Below, piece by piece: positions 1-6,225 of a stretch of DNA of 6,667 nt. Below the pieces are notes generated by a model that saw only the letters and a program-made list of their open reading frames with translations, searched no databases and was not told the origin of the DNA. Numbering within the stretch: the stretch's first letter is position 1; the number at the start of each line of letters is the position of its first letter. The stretch comes from an uncultured Bacteroidales bacterium (lineage in GTDB: Bacteria; Bacteroidota; Bacteroidia; Bacteroidales; UBA932). A program made the translations under genes and the position numbers. The DNA lies in NCBI GenBank assembly GCA_905235615.1, contig CAJOMB010000085.1, forward strand, positions 1 through 6,667, read 5' to 3'.

Positions 1-1607
1 GGACCGGCCTTGACGAGGGCCTTGCCGGCGCGGTTGCTTTCGTACTTGTGGAAGTTCTTGATAAAGCGGGCGGCGAGGTCCTTGGCCTTCTCTTCCCACT
101 CGGCGGCATTGGCATAGGTGTCGCGAGGATCCAGGATGCCGGTGTCAACACCTTCCAGCTTGGTGGGAACGGTGAAGTTGAAGTAAGGAATCACCTTGGT
201 AGGGGCCTTGTCGATGGCGCCATTCAGGATGGCGTCAATGATGCCGCGGGTGTCACGGATGGAGATACGCTTGCCGGTACCGTTCCAGCCGGTGTTCACG
301 AGGTAGGCCTTGGCGCCGCTCTTCTTCATCTTCTTCACCAGCTCCTCGGCATACTTGGTAGGATGCAGCTCCAGGAAAGCCTGGCCGAAGCAGGCGCTGA
401 AGGTAGGAGTGGGCTCGGTGATACCGCGCTCCGTACCGGCGAGCTTGGCGGTGAAGCCGGAGAGGAAGTAGTACTTGGTCTGCTCCGGAGTAAGGATGCT
501 CACGGGAGGCAGCACGCCGAAGGCGTCGGCGCTCAGGAAGATTACCTGCTTGGCTGCCGGTCCGTGGCTTTCCGGACGGACAATCTTCTCAATATGGTAG
601 ATAGGATAGCTCACGCGGGTGTTCTCGGTGACGGACTTGTCGTTGAAGTCAATCTTGCCGGCGGCATCCACGGTCACATTCTCCAAGAGGGCGTCCCGGC
701 GGATGGCGTTGTAGATATCGGGCTCGGACTCTTTGTCTAATTTGATTACCTTGGCATAGCAGCCGCCTTCGAAGTTGAACACGCCCTTGTTGTCCCAGCC
801 GTGCTCGTCGTCGCCGATCAGCAGACGCTTGGGGTCTGTGGAGAGGGTGGTCTTGCCGGTGCCGGAGAGGCCGAAGAAGATGGCGGTGTTTTCACCGTTC
901 ATGTCCGTGTTGGCGGAGCAGTGCATGGCGGCGATGCCCTTGAGCGGGAGGTAGTAGTTCATCATGGAGAACATACCCTTCTTCATCTCACCGCCGTACC
1001 AGGTGTTCAGGATAACCTGCTCACGGGAAGTGACGTTGAAGGCCACGCAGGTTTCGGAACGGAGACCCAGCTCCTTGTAGTTCTCCACCTTGGCCTTGGC
1101 GGCGCAGTACACCACGAAATCGGGCTCCTGGTCGAATTCCTTCTGGTTCTTGGGACGGATGAACATGTTGGTCACGAAGTGAGCCTGCCATGCCACCTCC
1201 ATGATGAAGCGGACTTTCATGCGGGTGTCTGCGTGGGTGCCGCAGAAACCGTCCACAACAAAGAGGCGCTTGCCGCTGAGCTGCTGCTGGGCCAGTTTCT
1301 TCACCACCTTCCAAGTGGCCACGGACATTTTGTGGTTGTCGTTGGGATAGCCCTCGGTGGTCCACCAGATTTCTCCCTTTTTGCCTTCCTTGGTGGTGTT
1401 GTCGTACACGATGTACTTGTCTTTGGGGGAACGGCCGGTATAGACGCCCGTCATCACGTTGATAGCGCCCAGCTCCGTTACCTGGCCCTTGTCAAAACCT
1501 TCGAGACCGGGTTTGGTCTCTTCATTGTAAAGAACCTCGTACGTGGGGTTGTAAAGAATTTCTTTCACGCCCTTGATGCCGTACTTTCTGAGATTGATGT
1601 TTGCCAT
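1..1607 (-). CDS. pckA: Phosphoenolpyruvate carboxykinase (ATP), 3' end cut by window edge
   Basis: Cytosolic enzyme that interconverts oxaloacetate + ATP and phosphoenolpyruvate + CO2 + ADP. In fermenting Bacteroidales it often runs in the CO2-fixing direction towards oxaloacetate and succinate (family knowledge). Translating the minus strand from the ATG at 1607 gives 535 codons plus the first two bases of a Pro codon, ending LVKAGP. E. coli PckA (540 aa) ends in AAGPKL, so probably only about three residues and the stop are missing. Visible motifs are TGRSPKDK (57-64, substrate-binding Arg59), WYGGEMKKGM (203-212, metal-binding Lys), MHCSAN (His229), the P-loop GLSGTGKTT (246-254), the metal-binding LIGDDEHGWD (263-272), RVSYP (331-335) and GTERGITEPTPTF (391-403). 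All key residues are intact. It lies 54 nt after the lipoprotein stop and has its own promoter. There is no Shine-Dalgarno; the leader is AT-rich, as is common in Bacteroidota. Confidence 0.97.
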   Translation of the reverse strand, partial: MANINLRKYGIKGVKEILYNPTYEVLYNEETKPGLEGFDKGQVTELGAINVMTGVYTGRSPKDKYIVYDNTTKEGKKGEIWWTTEGYPNDNHKMSVATWKVVKKLAQQQLSGKRLFVVDGFCGTHADTRMKVRFIMEVAWQAHFVTNMFIRPKNQKEFDQEPDFVVYCAAKAKVENYKELGLRSETCVAFNVTSREQVILNTWYGGEMKKGMFSMMNYYLPLKGIAAMHCSANTDMNGENTAIFFGLSGTGKTTLSTDPKRLLIGDDEHGWDNKGVFNFEGGCYAKVIKLDKESEPDIYNAIRRDALLENVTVDAAGKIDFNDKSVTENTRVSYPIYHIEKIVRPESHGPAAKQVIFLSADAFGVLPPVSILTPEQTKYYFLSGFTAKLAGTERGITEPTPTFSACFGQAFLELHPTKYAEELVKKMKKSGAKAYLVNTGWNGTGKRISIRDTRGIIDAILNGAIDKAPTKVIPYFNFTVPTKLEGVDTGILDPRDTYANAAEWEEKAKDLAARFIKNFHKYESNRAGKALVKAG

Positions 1608-1642
1608 AAAAGTATTTGTGTTTAAATATAATTTCTATCTTG

Positions 1643-1674
1643 CAAATTTACTCTTTTCCCCTTACTTTTCCAAA
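1643..1674 (-). promoter_or_regulatory. Bacteroidota-type promoter of pckA
   Basis: On the minus strand, TTTG (1674-1671) is followed by a 20-nt spacer and then TAAATTTG (1650-1643). This matches the Bacteroidota primary-sigma consensus TTTG, 19-21 nt, TAnnTTTG at every fixed position. Transcription would start at about 1636-1638, giving a leader of roughly 30 nt that is very AT-rich and lacks a Shine-Dalgarno. The -33 element lies within the His-Leu codons near the end of the upstream lipoprotein gene, so the promoter is partly inside coding sequence. The sequence match is direct; activity is inferred. Confidence 0.78.
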
Positions 1675-2594
1675 TGGGAGGAAAGCCTTTTTCGAAGGAG
1701 CGGAGCCGCCGAAACGTTTTCCAGTTTTTCAGCCTCCGCCAGCCAGCGGGCACTCAGCTCATAATCCCCCAGAAGGTAGAACACCTGGGCCAGGTTGAAG
1801 CAGGCGCAGGAACGCTTGAGCTGGCTTCCGCCCTTGACCAGGAGGGAATAACCGTCCACGGCTGCGGAAAAATTTCCGTCGGCCACATGCTGGAGCGGCG
1901 TGAACCAGGCCTCGGAGCTGTAGTCGTCAAAATAGTAGAAGGGGAACTCGTCCGTCTTCCATTGGGAGAGGAAGCGGCGGGCGATGCGCTCTCCCACCAC
2001 CTCGGCCTCGGGAGAGAGCGAACGGAGGGCCAGCGTACGCAGCCCGTCCTCCGTCACGATGCCGCTGTTATACACCTGGGAGCGGAGAACCGCATTTCCC
2101 TTGTATTTGAGCACCTCGTCCTTTCCCATGCTGTCATATACGAAGAGGTTGGTCTGGACGGGAACATCGGCCTGGGAAACATAGGCCGAATCCGGCGAAG
2201 CGGCAGGGCTCACGGTCTGGTTGGCTCCCATGGACGGGTTCCCCAGCGAGGAAGACAGGAGGAAGACCATGTCTCCGCCGGTTTCCATTACCAGCGTGTG
2301 CATCAGGTCCACCCCTACGCTGTCGGGGGTGGCGATATGGCTCAGGGGAATCACCTCCGCCCCGTCGTAATAGCATCCTTCCAGACTGCGGGCCAGGGCC
2401 GACGCCACATGACGGTCAAAGAGGGAATCCGTGGCAGTGGCTCCGTCCATGTACACGATGGAGGCGTTTTTCCCCACCAGCGTAAGGCCGGAGGCAGAGG
2501 GCTGACGGACCGCCATCTGAAGGGGGTACACTTGAGGAGAACAGGCCGATGCGACCAGTGCGGCGGCAAGAATCCAACTGAGTTTGTGTTTCAT
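1662..2594 (-). CDS. Putative lipoprotein, DUF6340-like, with TPR-like C-terminus
   Basis: Function unknown. This 310-aa protein begins with a lipoprotein signal peptide: basic MKHK, a hydrophobic stretch 7-17, and a lipobox-like ASAC with Cys18 as the predicted lipidated residue. The residues after Cys18 (SPQVYPLQM) lack the acidic run that marks surface export in Bacteroides, so a periplasm-facing location is more likely. The middle part (35-215) resembles DUF6340 lipoproteins of Bacteroidales: a predicted strand LTLVGKNASIVYMD, a helix after DSLFD, and a hydrophobic strand DMVFLLSSSL (108-117). The end (230-305) is helical with two TPR-like helix pairs, including NFSAAVDGYSLL and NLAQVFYLLGDYELSARWL. 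The family name is from memory and needs a profile search. Its ATG overlaps the rimO stop as ATGA, so translation is probably coupled to rimO. The 3' end carries the pckA -33 element. Confidence 0.85.
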   Translation of the reverse strand: MKHKLSWILAAALVASACSPQVYPLQMAVRQPSASGLTLVGKNASIVYMDGATATDSLFDRHVASALARSLEGCYYDGAEVIPLSHIATPDSVGVDLMHTLVMETGGDMVFLLSSSLGNPSMGANQTVSPAASPDSAYVSQADVPVQTNLFVYDSMGKDEVLKYKGNAVLRSQVYNSGIVTEDGLRTLALRSLSPEAEVVGERIARRFLSQWKTDEFPFYYFDDYSSEAWFTPLQHVADGNFSAAVDGYSLLVKGGSQLKRSCACFNLAQVFYLLGDYELSARWLAEAEKLENVSAAPLLRKRLSSHLEK

Positions 2595-3898
2595 ATCACT
2601 TCTGCTTGAAGATCGTACTCGTCGGCCCCAGTGATGCGGACGGTAAGGAACTCTCCTACAAATGATTCGGGGGTTCTGCCGTCTTTTGTCAGGGCCTGGA
2701 AGGGAACCAGGATTTCACCGTCCACCTCGGGGCTTTCGAACTCGCTCCTGCAAATGAGCATATCCTGCGAAAAACCGTCCACCAGCACACGTTCCACGGT
2801 GCCCAACCGGGATTCATTGTATGCAAGAGATATGCCACGCTGCACCTCCATGAGCTCTTTGAGGCGCTTTTGTTTCACCGAAGGGCGGATGCTGTCCTTG
2901 AAGTGCCGGGCACCGTAAGTCCCCTCCTCTTCGGAGTAGGTAAAAGCGCCCATCCGCTGGAAGCGGGCCTGCTTCACAAAGTCCAGCAGTTCGCGGAAAT
3001 GGGCCTCGGTCTCTCCGGGATGCCCTACGATGAGGGTGGTGCGGAGGGCCACGCCGGGAACTTTCTCCCGCATGCGGCGGATGAGCTCGCGCGTCCAGGC
3101 ACCGTCCACCCCGCGGTGCATCTTGTCCAGCACCTCATCGGCCACATGCTGCAGCGGGATGTCCATGTAACGGCACAGCTTGGGATTGGAGGCCATCTGG
3201 TCCAGAACATCCTCCGGGAAGGAGGCGGGATAGGAGTAATGGATGCGCAGCCACTCGATGCCCTCCACCTGGGACAGGCGCTGAAGAAGCTCTGAGAGGC
3301 AGCGTTTCCCGTAGAGGTCCAGGCCGTAATAGGTGGTGTCCTGGGCAATGATGATCAGTTCCTTCACTCCTGCAAGGGCCAGCGAGCGGGCCTCCTCCAC
3401 AAGTTGCTCCATGGGAACGGACTTGTGGGCGCCCCGGATGAAGGGAATGGCGCAGTAGGAACAGCGGCGGTCGCAGCCTTCGGAAATCTTCAGATAGGCG
3501 TAGGGCTTGAAAGGGCCGGAGAGGTATCGGCCTTCCGAGGGCCCCAGTTCGCAACCCAAAGCCCTTACAAGGGGCTCCAGTTCCCTTGCGCCGAACCAGC
3601 CGTCCACCTCCGGGATAAGCCCGGGGAGTTCTTCCGGATAGCGCTGGGACAGGCAGCCGAACACCAGAAGGCGTCCCACCTGCCCTTCGGCCTTTCGTTT
3701 GGCCGCCGCCAGGATGGTGTTCACGGACTCCTCCTTGGCATCGCCGATGAAGCCGCAGGTATTGATAAGGAGCACGTCCACCGGGCCGTCCTCCCCTTCC
3801 GGCACAAGCTCGTAGCGGTCTTGCACCTGATACAGGAGATGCTCGGTGTCAACGGTGTTCTTGGAGCAGCCCAGGGTTATGACCTGGAGCCTACGCAT
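2591..3898 (-). CDS. rimO: Ribosomal protein S12 methylthiotransferase RimO
   Basis: Radical SAM enzyme that adds a methylthio group to a conserved Asp of ribosomal protein S12 (Asp89 in E. coli), using two 4Fe-4S clusters. At 435 aa it has normal family length. The N-terminal MTTase domain holds the three cluster cysteines Cys11 (TLGCSKN), Cys48 (INTCGF) and Cys82 (FGCLSQ). The radical SAM cluster motif is GCDRRCSYCAIP, with Cys142, Cys146 and Cys149. LRTTLIVGHPGET is the typical later motif of the SAM barrel, and a TRAM domain fills about 370-435. The GCSKNTVDTE start and the CSYCAIPFIRG motif favour RimO over the tRNA enzyme MiaB. The start at 3898 overlaps the end of the DUF5606 gene by 8 nt, and the stop overlaps the lipoprotein start by 4 nt. 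In Bacteroides I recall rimO next to ftsY, so this operon position looks different. Confidence 0.97.
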   Translation of the reverse strand: MRRLQVITLGCSKNTVDTEHLLYQVQDRYELVPEGEDGPVDVLLINTCGFIGDAKEESVNTILAAAKRKAEGQVGRLLVFGCLSQRYPEELPGLIPEVDGWFGARELEPLVRALGCELGPSEGRYLSGPFKPYAYLKISEGCDRRCSYCAIPFIRGAHKSVPMEQLVEEARSLALAGVKELIIIAQDTTYYGLDLYGKRCLSELLQRLSQVEGIEWLRIHYSYPASFPEDVLDQMASNPKLCRYMDIPLQHVADEVLDKMHRGVDGAWTRELIRRMREKVPGVALRTTLIVGHPGETEAHFRELLDFVKQARFQRMGAFTYSEEEGTYGARHFKDSIRPSVKQKRLKELMEVQRGISLAYNESRLGTVERVLVDGFSQDMLICRSEFESPEVDGEILVPFQALTKDGRTPESFVGEFLTVRITGADEYDLQAEVI

Positions 3899-4316
3899 TC
3901 TGCTGGGCCTCGCGCTCTTCGTCGGTGAGGAATTCCAGGGACGCGTAGTTCTTGAGGGCGTTGTACCACTCGGTCACCTTCTTCATGTGGGACAGGTAGA
4001 AGCGCTCCTGGTCGTAGTTGGGCAGGGCCTTCTCAAAGAGGGCCTTGAGCTCCTTGGGATCGGCCTTGGCGCCGGGAGCGTCCTTGTCTCCCAGCACTTC
4101 GTGCATCTTGGTGAAGACTTCCTTCAGCTTCACCTCGCCCTCGGCGGTGTAGATGGAGATGTCCTCCAGGGTGGTGATGCCGGCATTGGCGCTGAAGTTA
4201 TAGCGCTTCTTGTCTTCGAAGGCTTCCACGATGGCGCCGGTGCGGGACTGGGCGATATAATTAAAAAGTCCGTGCTGTCCACGGATGGAAAGGGTTTTGG
4301 CTAAATCTGTTTTCAT
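3891..4316 (-). CDS. DUF5606 family protein
   Basis: Small conserved protein (141 aa) of Bacteroidota with no known function. It has no signal peptide or membrane segment, so it is probably cytosolic. The N-terminal part (8-70) fits the DUF5606 pattern: a start like TLSIRGQHGLFNYIAQ, then AIVEAF, then DISIYTAEGEVKLKEVF, suggesting a small beta-rich domain. A charged linker (about 72-88) leads to a helical end with the conserved-looking LPNYDQERFYLSHMKK (98-113) and an EWYNAL helix. The tail 130-141 is acidic and Gln-rich. Its ATG overlaps the coaE stop as ATGA, and its TAG stop lies inside the start of rimO. From memory, DUF5606 genes commonly follow coaE in Bacteroidales, hinting at a shared housekeeping context but not at a function. 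The family call rests on recalled patterns. Confidence 0.9.
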   Translation of the reverse strand: MKTDLAKTLSIRGQHGLFNYIAQSRTGAIVEAFEDKKRYNFSANAGITTLEDISIYTAEGEVKLKEVFTKMHEVLGDKDAPGAKADPKELKALFEKALPNYDQERFYLSHMKKVTEWYNALKNYASLEFLTDEEREAQQNA

Positions 4317-4918
4317 ACTTGCTGAATTAATTTGCTAATATAGCTGTTTTTATCGAAAAATACACGTTCTACGGCTTCAGAAAGCGCCTGCGGAGTACCA
4401 TCGTTAAGGATGACGACATCCGCCTTTTCGCGGGGAATCTCCTGCGAACGGATACGGCCGATGACCGCCTCCCGTTCCAGACCGTCCCTCCGCATCACCC
4501 GACTTGTCCGGATTTCCTCGGGGGCCTCCACCAGCACCACCCCGTCCGCCACGCCGTCAAAGACGGGTTTGGAAAGGATGATGGCCGATTCTATGACTCC
4601 CCAGGGCGCCGTCTGGCGCTGCTGCCAGCGGCGGATATCCTCAAGGAGGATGGGATAAACGATGCCTTCCAGCGTTTCCCTTGCCTGGGAATCGGAGAAG
4701 ATGAGCGCAGCCAGTCCGGCTTTGTCCAAACGGCCATCGGGCCCCTTCAGAGGGGTGTCAAGGGCCATTCCCAATTGGGAGACAAGCGAAGGACGGCGGC
4801 TGTAGAGCCCCTTGGCCCTGGAATCGCAGTCGTACACGGGAATGCCGCGCTTTTTCAGACAGGAACAGACGGCCGATTTGCCGCTTCCTATCCCGCCGGT
4901 GACAATGACGGTTTTCAT
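4313..4918 (-). CDS. coaE: Dephospho-CoA kinase
   Basis: Catalyses the last step of coenzyme A synthesis: ATP-dependent phosphorylation of the 3'-OH of dephospho-CoA in the cytosol. The 201-aa length is typical. The P-loop is GGIGSGKS (8-15); Asp32 in YDCDSRAKGL is the likely catalytic-region Asp; the lid segment is APEEIRTSRVMRRDGLEREA (132-151) with the usual basic residues; NDGTPQAL (172-179) matches the family's C-terminal N-D/N-G motif. Two family motifs vary: the usual His-Pro is Tyr88-Pro89 (IVYPILLED), and the usual ESAILFE appears as ESAIILS (110-116). The reading frame is intact and all core kinase features are present, so activity is likely. It overlaps the YbbR stop by 4 nt (ATGA), with a purine-rich GAGGTGAGGGG just before the start. 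The 3' end of the gene is unusually AT-rich. Confidence 0.96.
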   Translation of the reverse strand: MKTVIVTGGIGSGKSAVCSCLKKRGIPVYDCDSRAKGLYSRRPSLVSQLGMALDTPLKGPDGRLDKAGLAALIFSDSQARETLEGIVYPILLEDIRRWQQRQTAPWGVIESAIILSKPVFDGVADGVVLVEAPEEIRTSRVMRRDGLEREAVIGRIRSQEIPREKADVVILNDGTPQALSEAVERVFFDKNSYISKLIQQV

Positions 4919-5886
4919 CCCCTCACCTCAATGCAGTCGAACACTTCCGGCTCTATGCGGTATTCCAGCACTCCGGCGGGAAGATTCCGTACACGCGGGG
5001 TGCATCGGCCACCCAGCGAAGAGCTGAAATCCGTCCAGTCGATATACAGCTTGAAGGAGGCCAGCGGGTCTTTGGCCAGCGGAAAGGCGCAGCGAAGCAC
5101 CACCTGAGCCTGCGGAGGATACACCTGGAGGGAATTCCCCGCCGGAGCGCCCGACACTTCCACCGGAACGGTGGTTCGGAGCTCCACATAACGGGAGACG
5201 GGCAGCTGGTAGCTCACTTCATCGGCCGAAAAGCGCACACCCTTGACGGGATTGAGCTTGAGAACGCCTTGACGGGACTCATGGACATCCGTGAGCAACA
5301 GGCGGCTGGAAGTGATGCGCTCCACCGCATCCAGCCTCTCCTGACTGCCGTACACCGTAATGGAATCCGGCAAAATGCGGAAAGGCCCGCTCTGCATGTA
5401 CTGCGAACGGCAGTTTATGCTCAGAGGCACCTCCACGGGCACTTTCTTGTGATTTTCCTGGGGGAAGAGGAAACGGAGCGTATCTGTGATGAAGGCCTCC
5501 ACCTGGGTGTCTTCCCCGAAGAACTGGTTCACGTAGGAGTTCTTGGCTCCACCGATGACGCAGTACTCACCGGGACCGGTGCGGCGCATGTCGGAGCGGT
5601 TGAACTTCACCTTCACCACGCGGCGATTCCGACGGCTCTGCTCCCGGAGCAGACGGTACCCGTCCGTACGGCAACGGGCGCTCACCAACACGGTGTTGGA
5701 AGACTCCGTGCCATATCCCTCAATATTGCACTGGGCCACCACCGGCACGCTCACCGTACCGGCATAAGGCTGGGCCAGGGCCACCAGCAGCCACACAATG
5801 ACCGCCAGGGCCAGGGACATCAGGAAAACAATCCATTCCCTGTTCCCGGTTCCGGCTAACTGCCTGAGGCGCTCTGAAAGGCCCAT
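4915..5886 (-). CDS. YbbR-like (CdaR-like) membrane-anchored protein
   Basis: A 323-aa protein with one N-terminal membrane segment (about 18-38, WIVFLMSLALAVIVWLLVAL) after a short basic cytosolic tail, followed by an extracytoplasmic region of about 280 residues. That region looks like tandem YbbR beta domains: VSVPVVAQCNIEGY (45-58), VPVEVPLSINC (149-159), the characteristic PDSITVYGSQERLDAVE (173-189), and VPVEVSGAP (240-248) with VYPPQAQVVLR (255-265). In Firmicutes the relative CdaR regulates the diadenylate cyclase CdaA. No cdaA is in this window, so a c-di-AMP role is not supported here; an envelope role is the safer inference. It starts 3 nt after the yajC stop, and its stop overlaps coaE as ATGA. 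In Bacteroidales I recall the order yajC-ybbR-coaE as usual. Confidence 0.9.
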   Translation of the reverse strand: MGLSERLRQLAGTGNREWIVFLMSLALAVIVWLLVALAQPYAGTVSVPVVAQCNIEGYGTESSNTVLVSARCRTDGYRLLREQSRRNRRVVKVKFNRSDMRRTGPGEYCVIGGAKNSYVNQFFGEDTQVEAFITDTLRFLFPQENHKKVPVEVPLSINCRSQYMQSGPFRILPDSITVYGSQERLDAVERITSSRLLLTDVHESRQGVLKLNPVKGVRFSADEVSYQLPVSRYVELRTTVPVEVSGAPAGNSLQVYPPQAQVVLRCAFPLAKDPLASFKLYIDWTDFSSSLGGRCTPRVRNLPAGVLEYRIEPEVFDCIEVRG

Positions 5887-5889
5887 CGC

Positions 5890-6219
5890 TTACTTCTGAG
5901 CCGTCTCGGAATAGTCCTTGACCAGACCCTGCTTGTCTACGCGGAGCTTCACGTCACCGTCCACCTTGATGAGGGCGGTCTTCTCGTTCACCTCTACGAT
6001 TTCACCGTAGATACCGCCGACGGTAACCACTTTGTCACCCTTCTTGAGGCTGTTGCGGAACTCGTTGAGCTCTTTCTGCTGCTTTCTCTGGGGGCGGATC
6101 ATGAACAGGTACATCACCAGAATGATGGCAGCGAACATCAGGATGGTCATGAGACCGCCGTTGCCCTGCTGAGGGGCCTTGGCAGCCTGGAGGAGAAAAA
6201 TATTGATAAGCATATCCAT
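5890..6219 (-). CDS. yajC: Preprotein translocase subunit YajC
   Basis: Small inner-membrane protein that associates with SecDF and the SecYEG translocon; it assists protein export but is usually not essential. The 109-aa length is typical. A short N-terminal segment with a Gln/Gly-rich stretch (AAKAPQQGNGG) precedes the single membrane helix (about 22-40). Then comes the signature IRPQRKQQKE (41-50), a helix ending LKKGDKVVTVGGIYGEIVEV (58-77), and a small beta domain with KTALIKVDGDVKLRVDK. The start at 6219 is 6 nt after the nusB stop; an alternative ATG two codons later (Met3) is possible, and no Shine-Dalgarno decides between them. No secD or secF lies within the window. Confidence 0.97.
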   Translation of the reverse strand: MDMLINIFLLQAAKAPQQGNGGLMTILMFAAIILVMYLFMIRPQRKQQKELNEFRNSLKKGDKVVTVGGIYGEIVEVNEKTALIKVDGDVKLRVDKQGLVKDYSETAQK

Positions 6220-6225
6220 AAGGTT

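Noticed and set aside
48..740. Plus-strand open frame (230 codons) opposite the 3' part of pckA
   Set aside because: It is a shadow frame in a GC-rich gene and has no recognisable domain.
801..1625. Long plus-strand open frame (274 codons) opposite pckA
   Set aside because: It is antisense to an intact, unmistakable pckA. Its low-complexity Val/His/Gly-rich product is what strong third-position GC bias produces on the opposite strand.
1608..1661. Riboswitch or small RNA between the lipoprotein gene and pckA
   Set aside because: Only 54 nt are available, most of it promoter, and the expected leader is about 30 nt with no visible structure.
1670..1691. Possible terminator hairpin at the end of the lipoprotein gene (CTTTCC / GGAAAG on the minus strand)
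   Set aside because: The stem is only about six pairs with an 8-nt loop, lies within coding sequence, and is followed by TAAGGGG, not a T-run.
1674..2609. Plus-strand open frame (311 codons) opposite the lipoprotein gene
   Set aside because: It mirrors the lipoprotein gene almost exactly, has a His/Gly/Arg-rich composition with no domain, and the minus-strand product has a proper signal peptide and operon context.
3846..4304. Plus-strand open frame opposite the DUF5606 gene
   Set aside because: The product is a Leu/Gly/Val repeat-like shadow. The minus-strand DUF5606 frame has matching family motifs and tight operon junctions.
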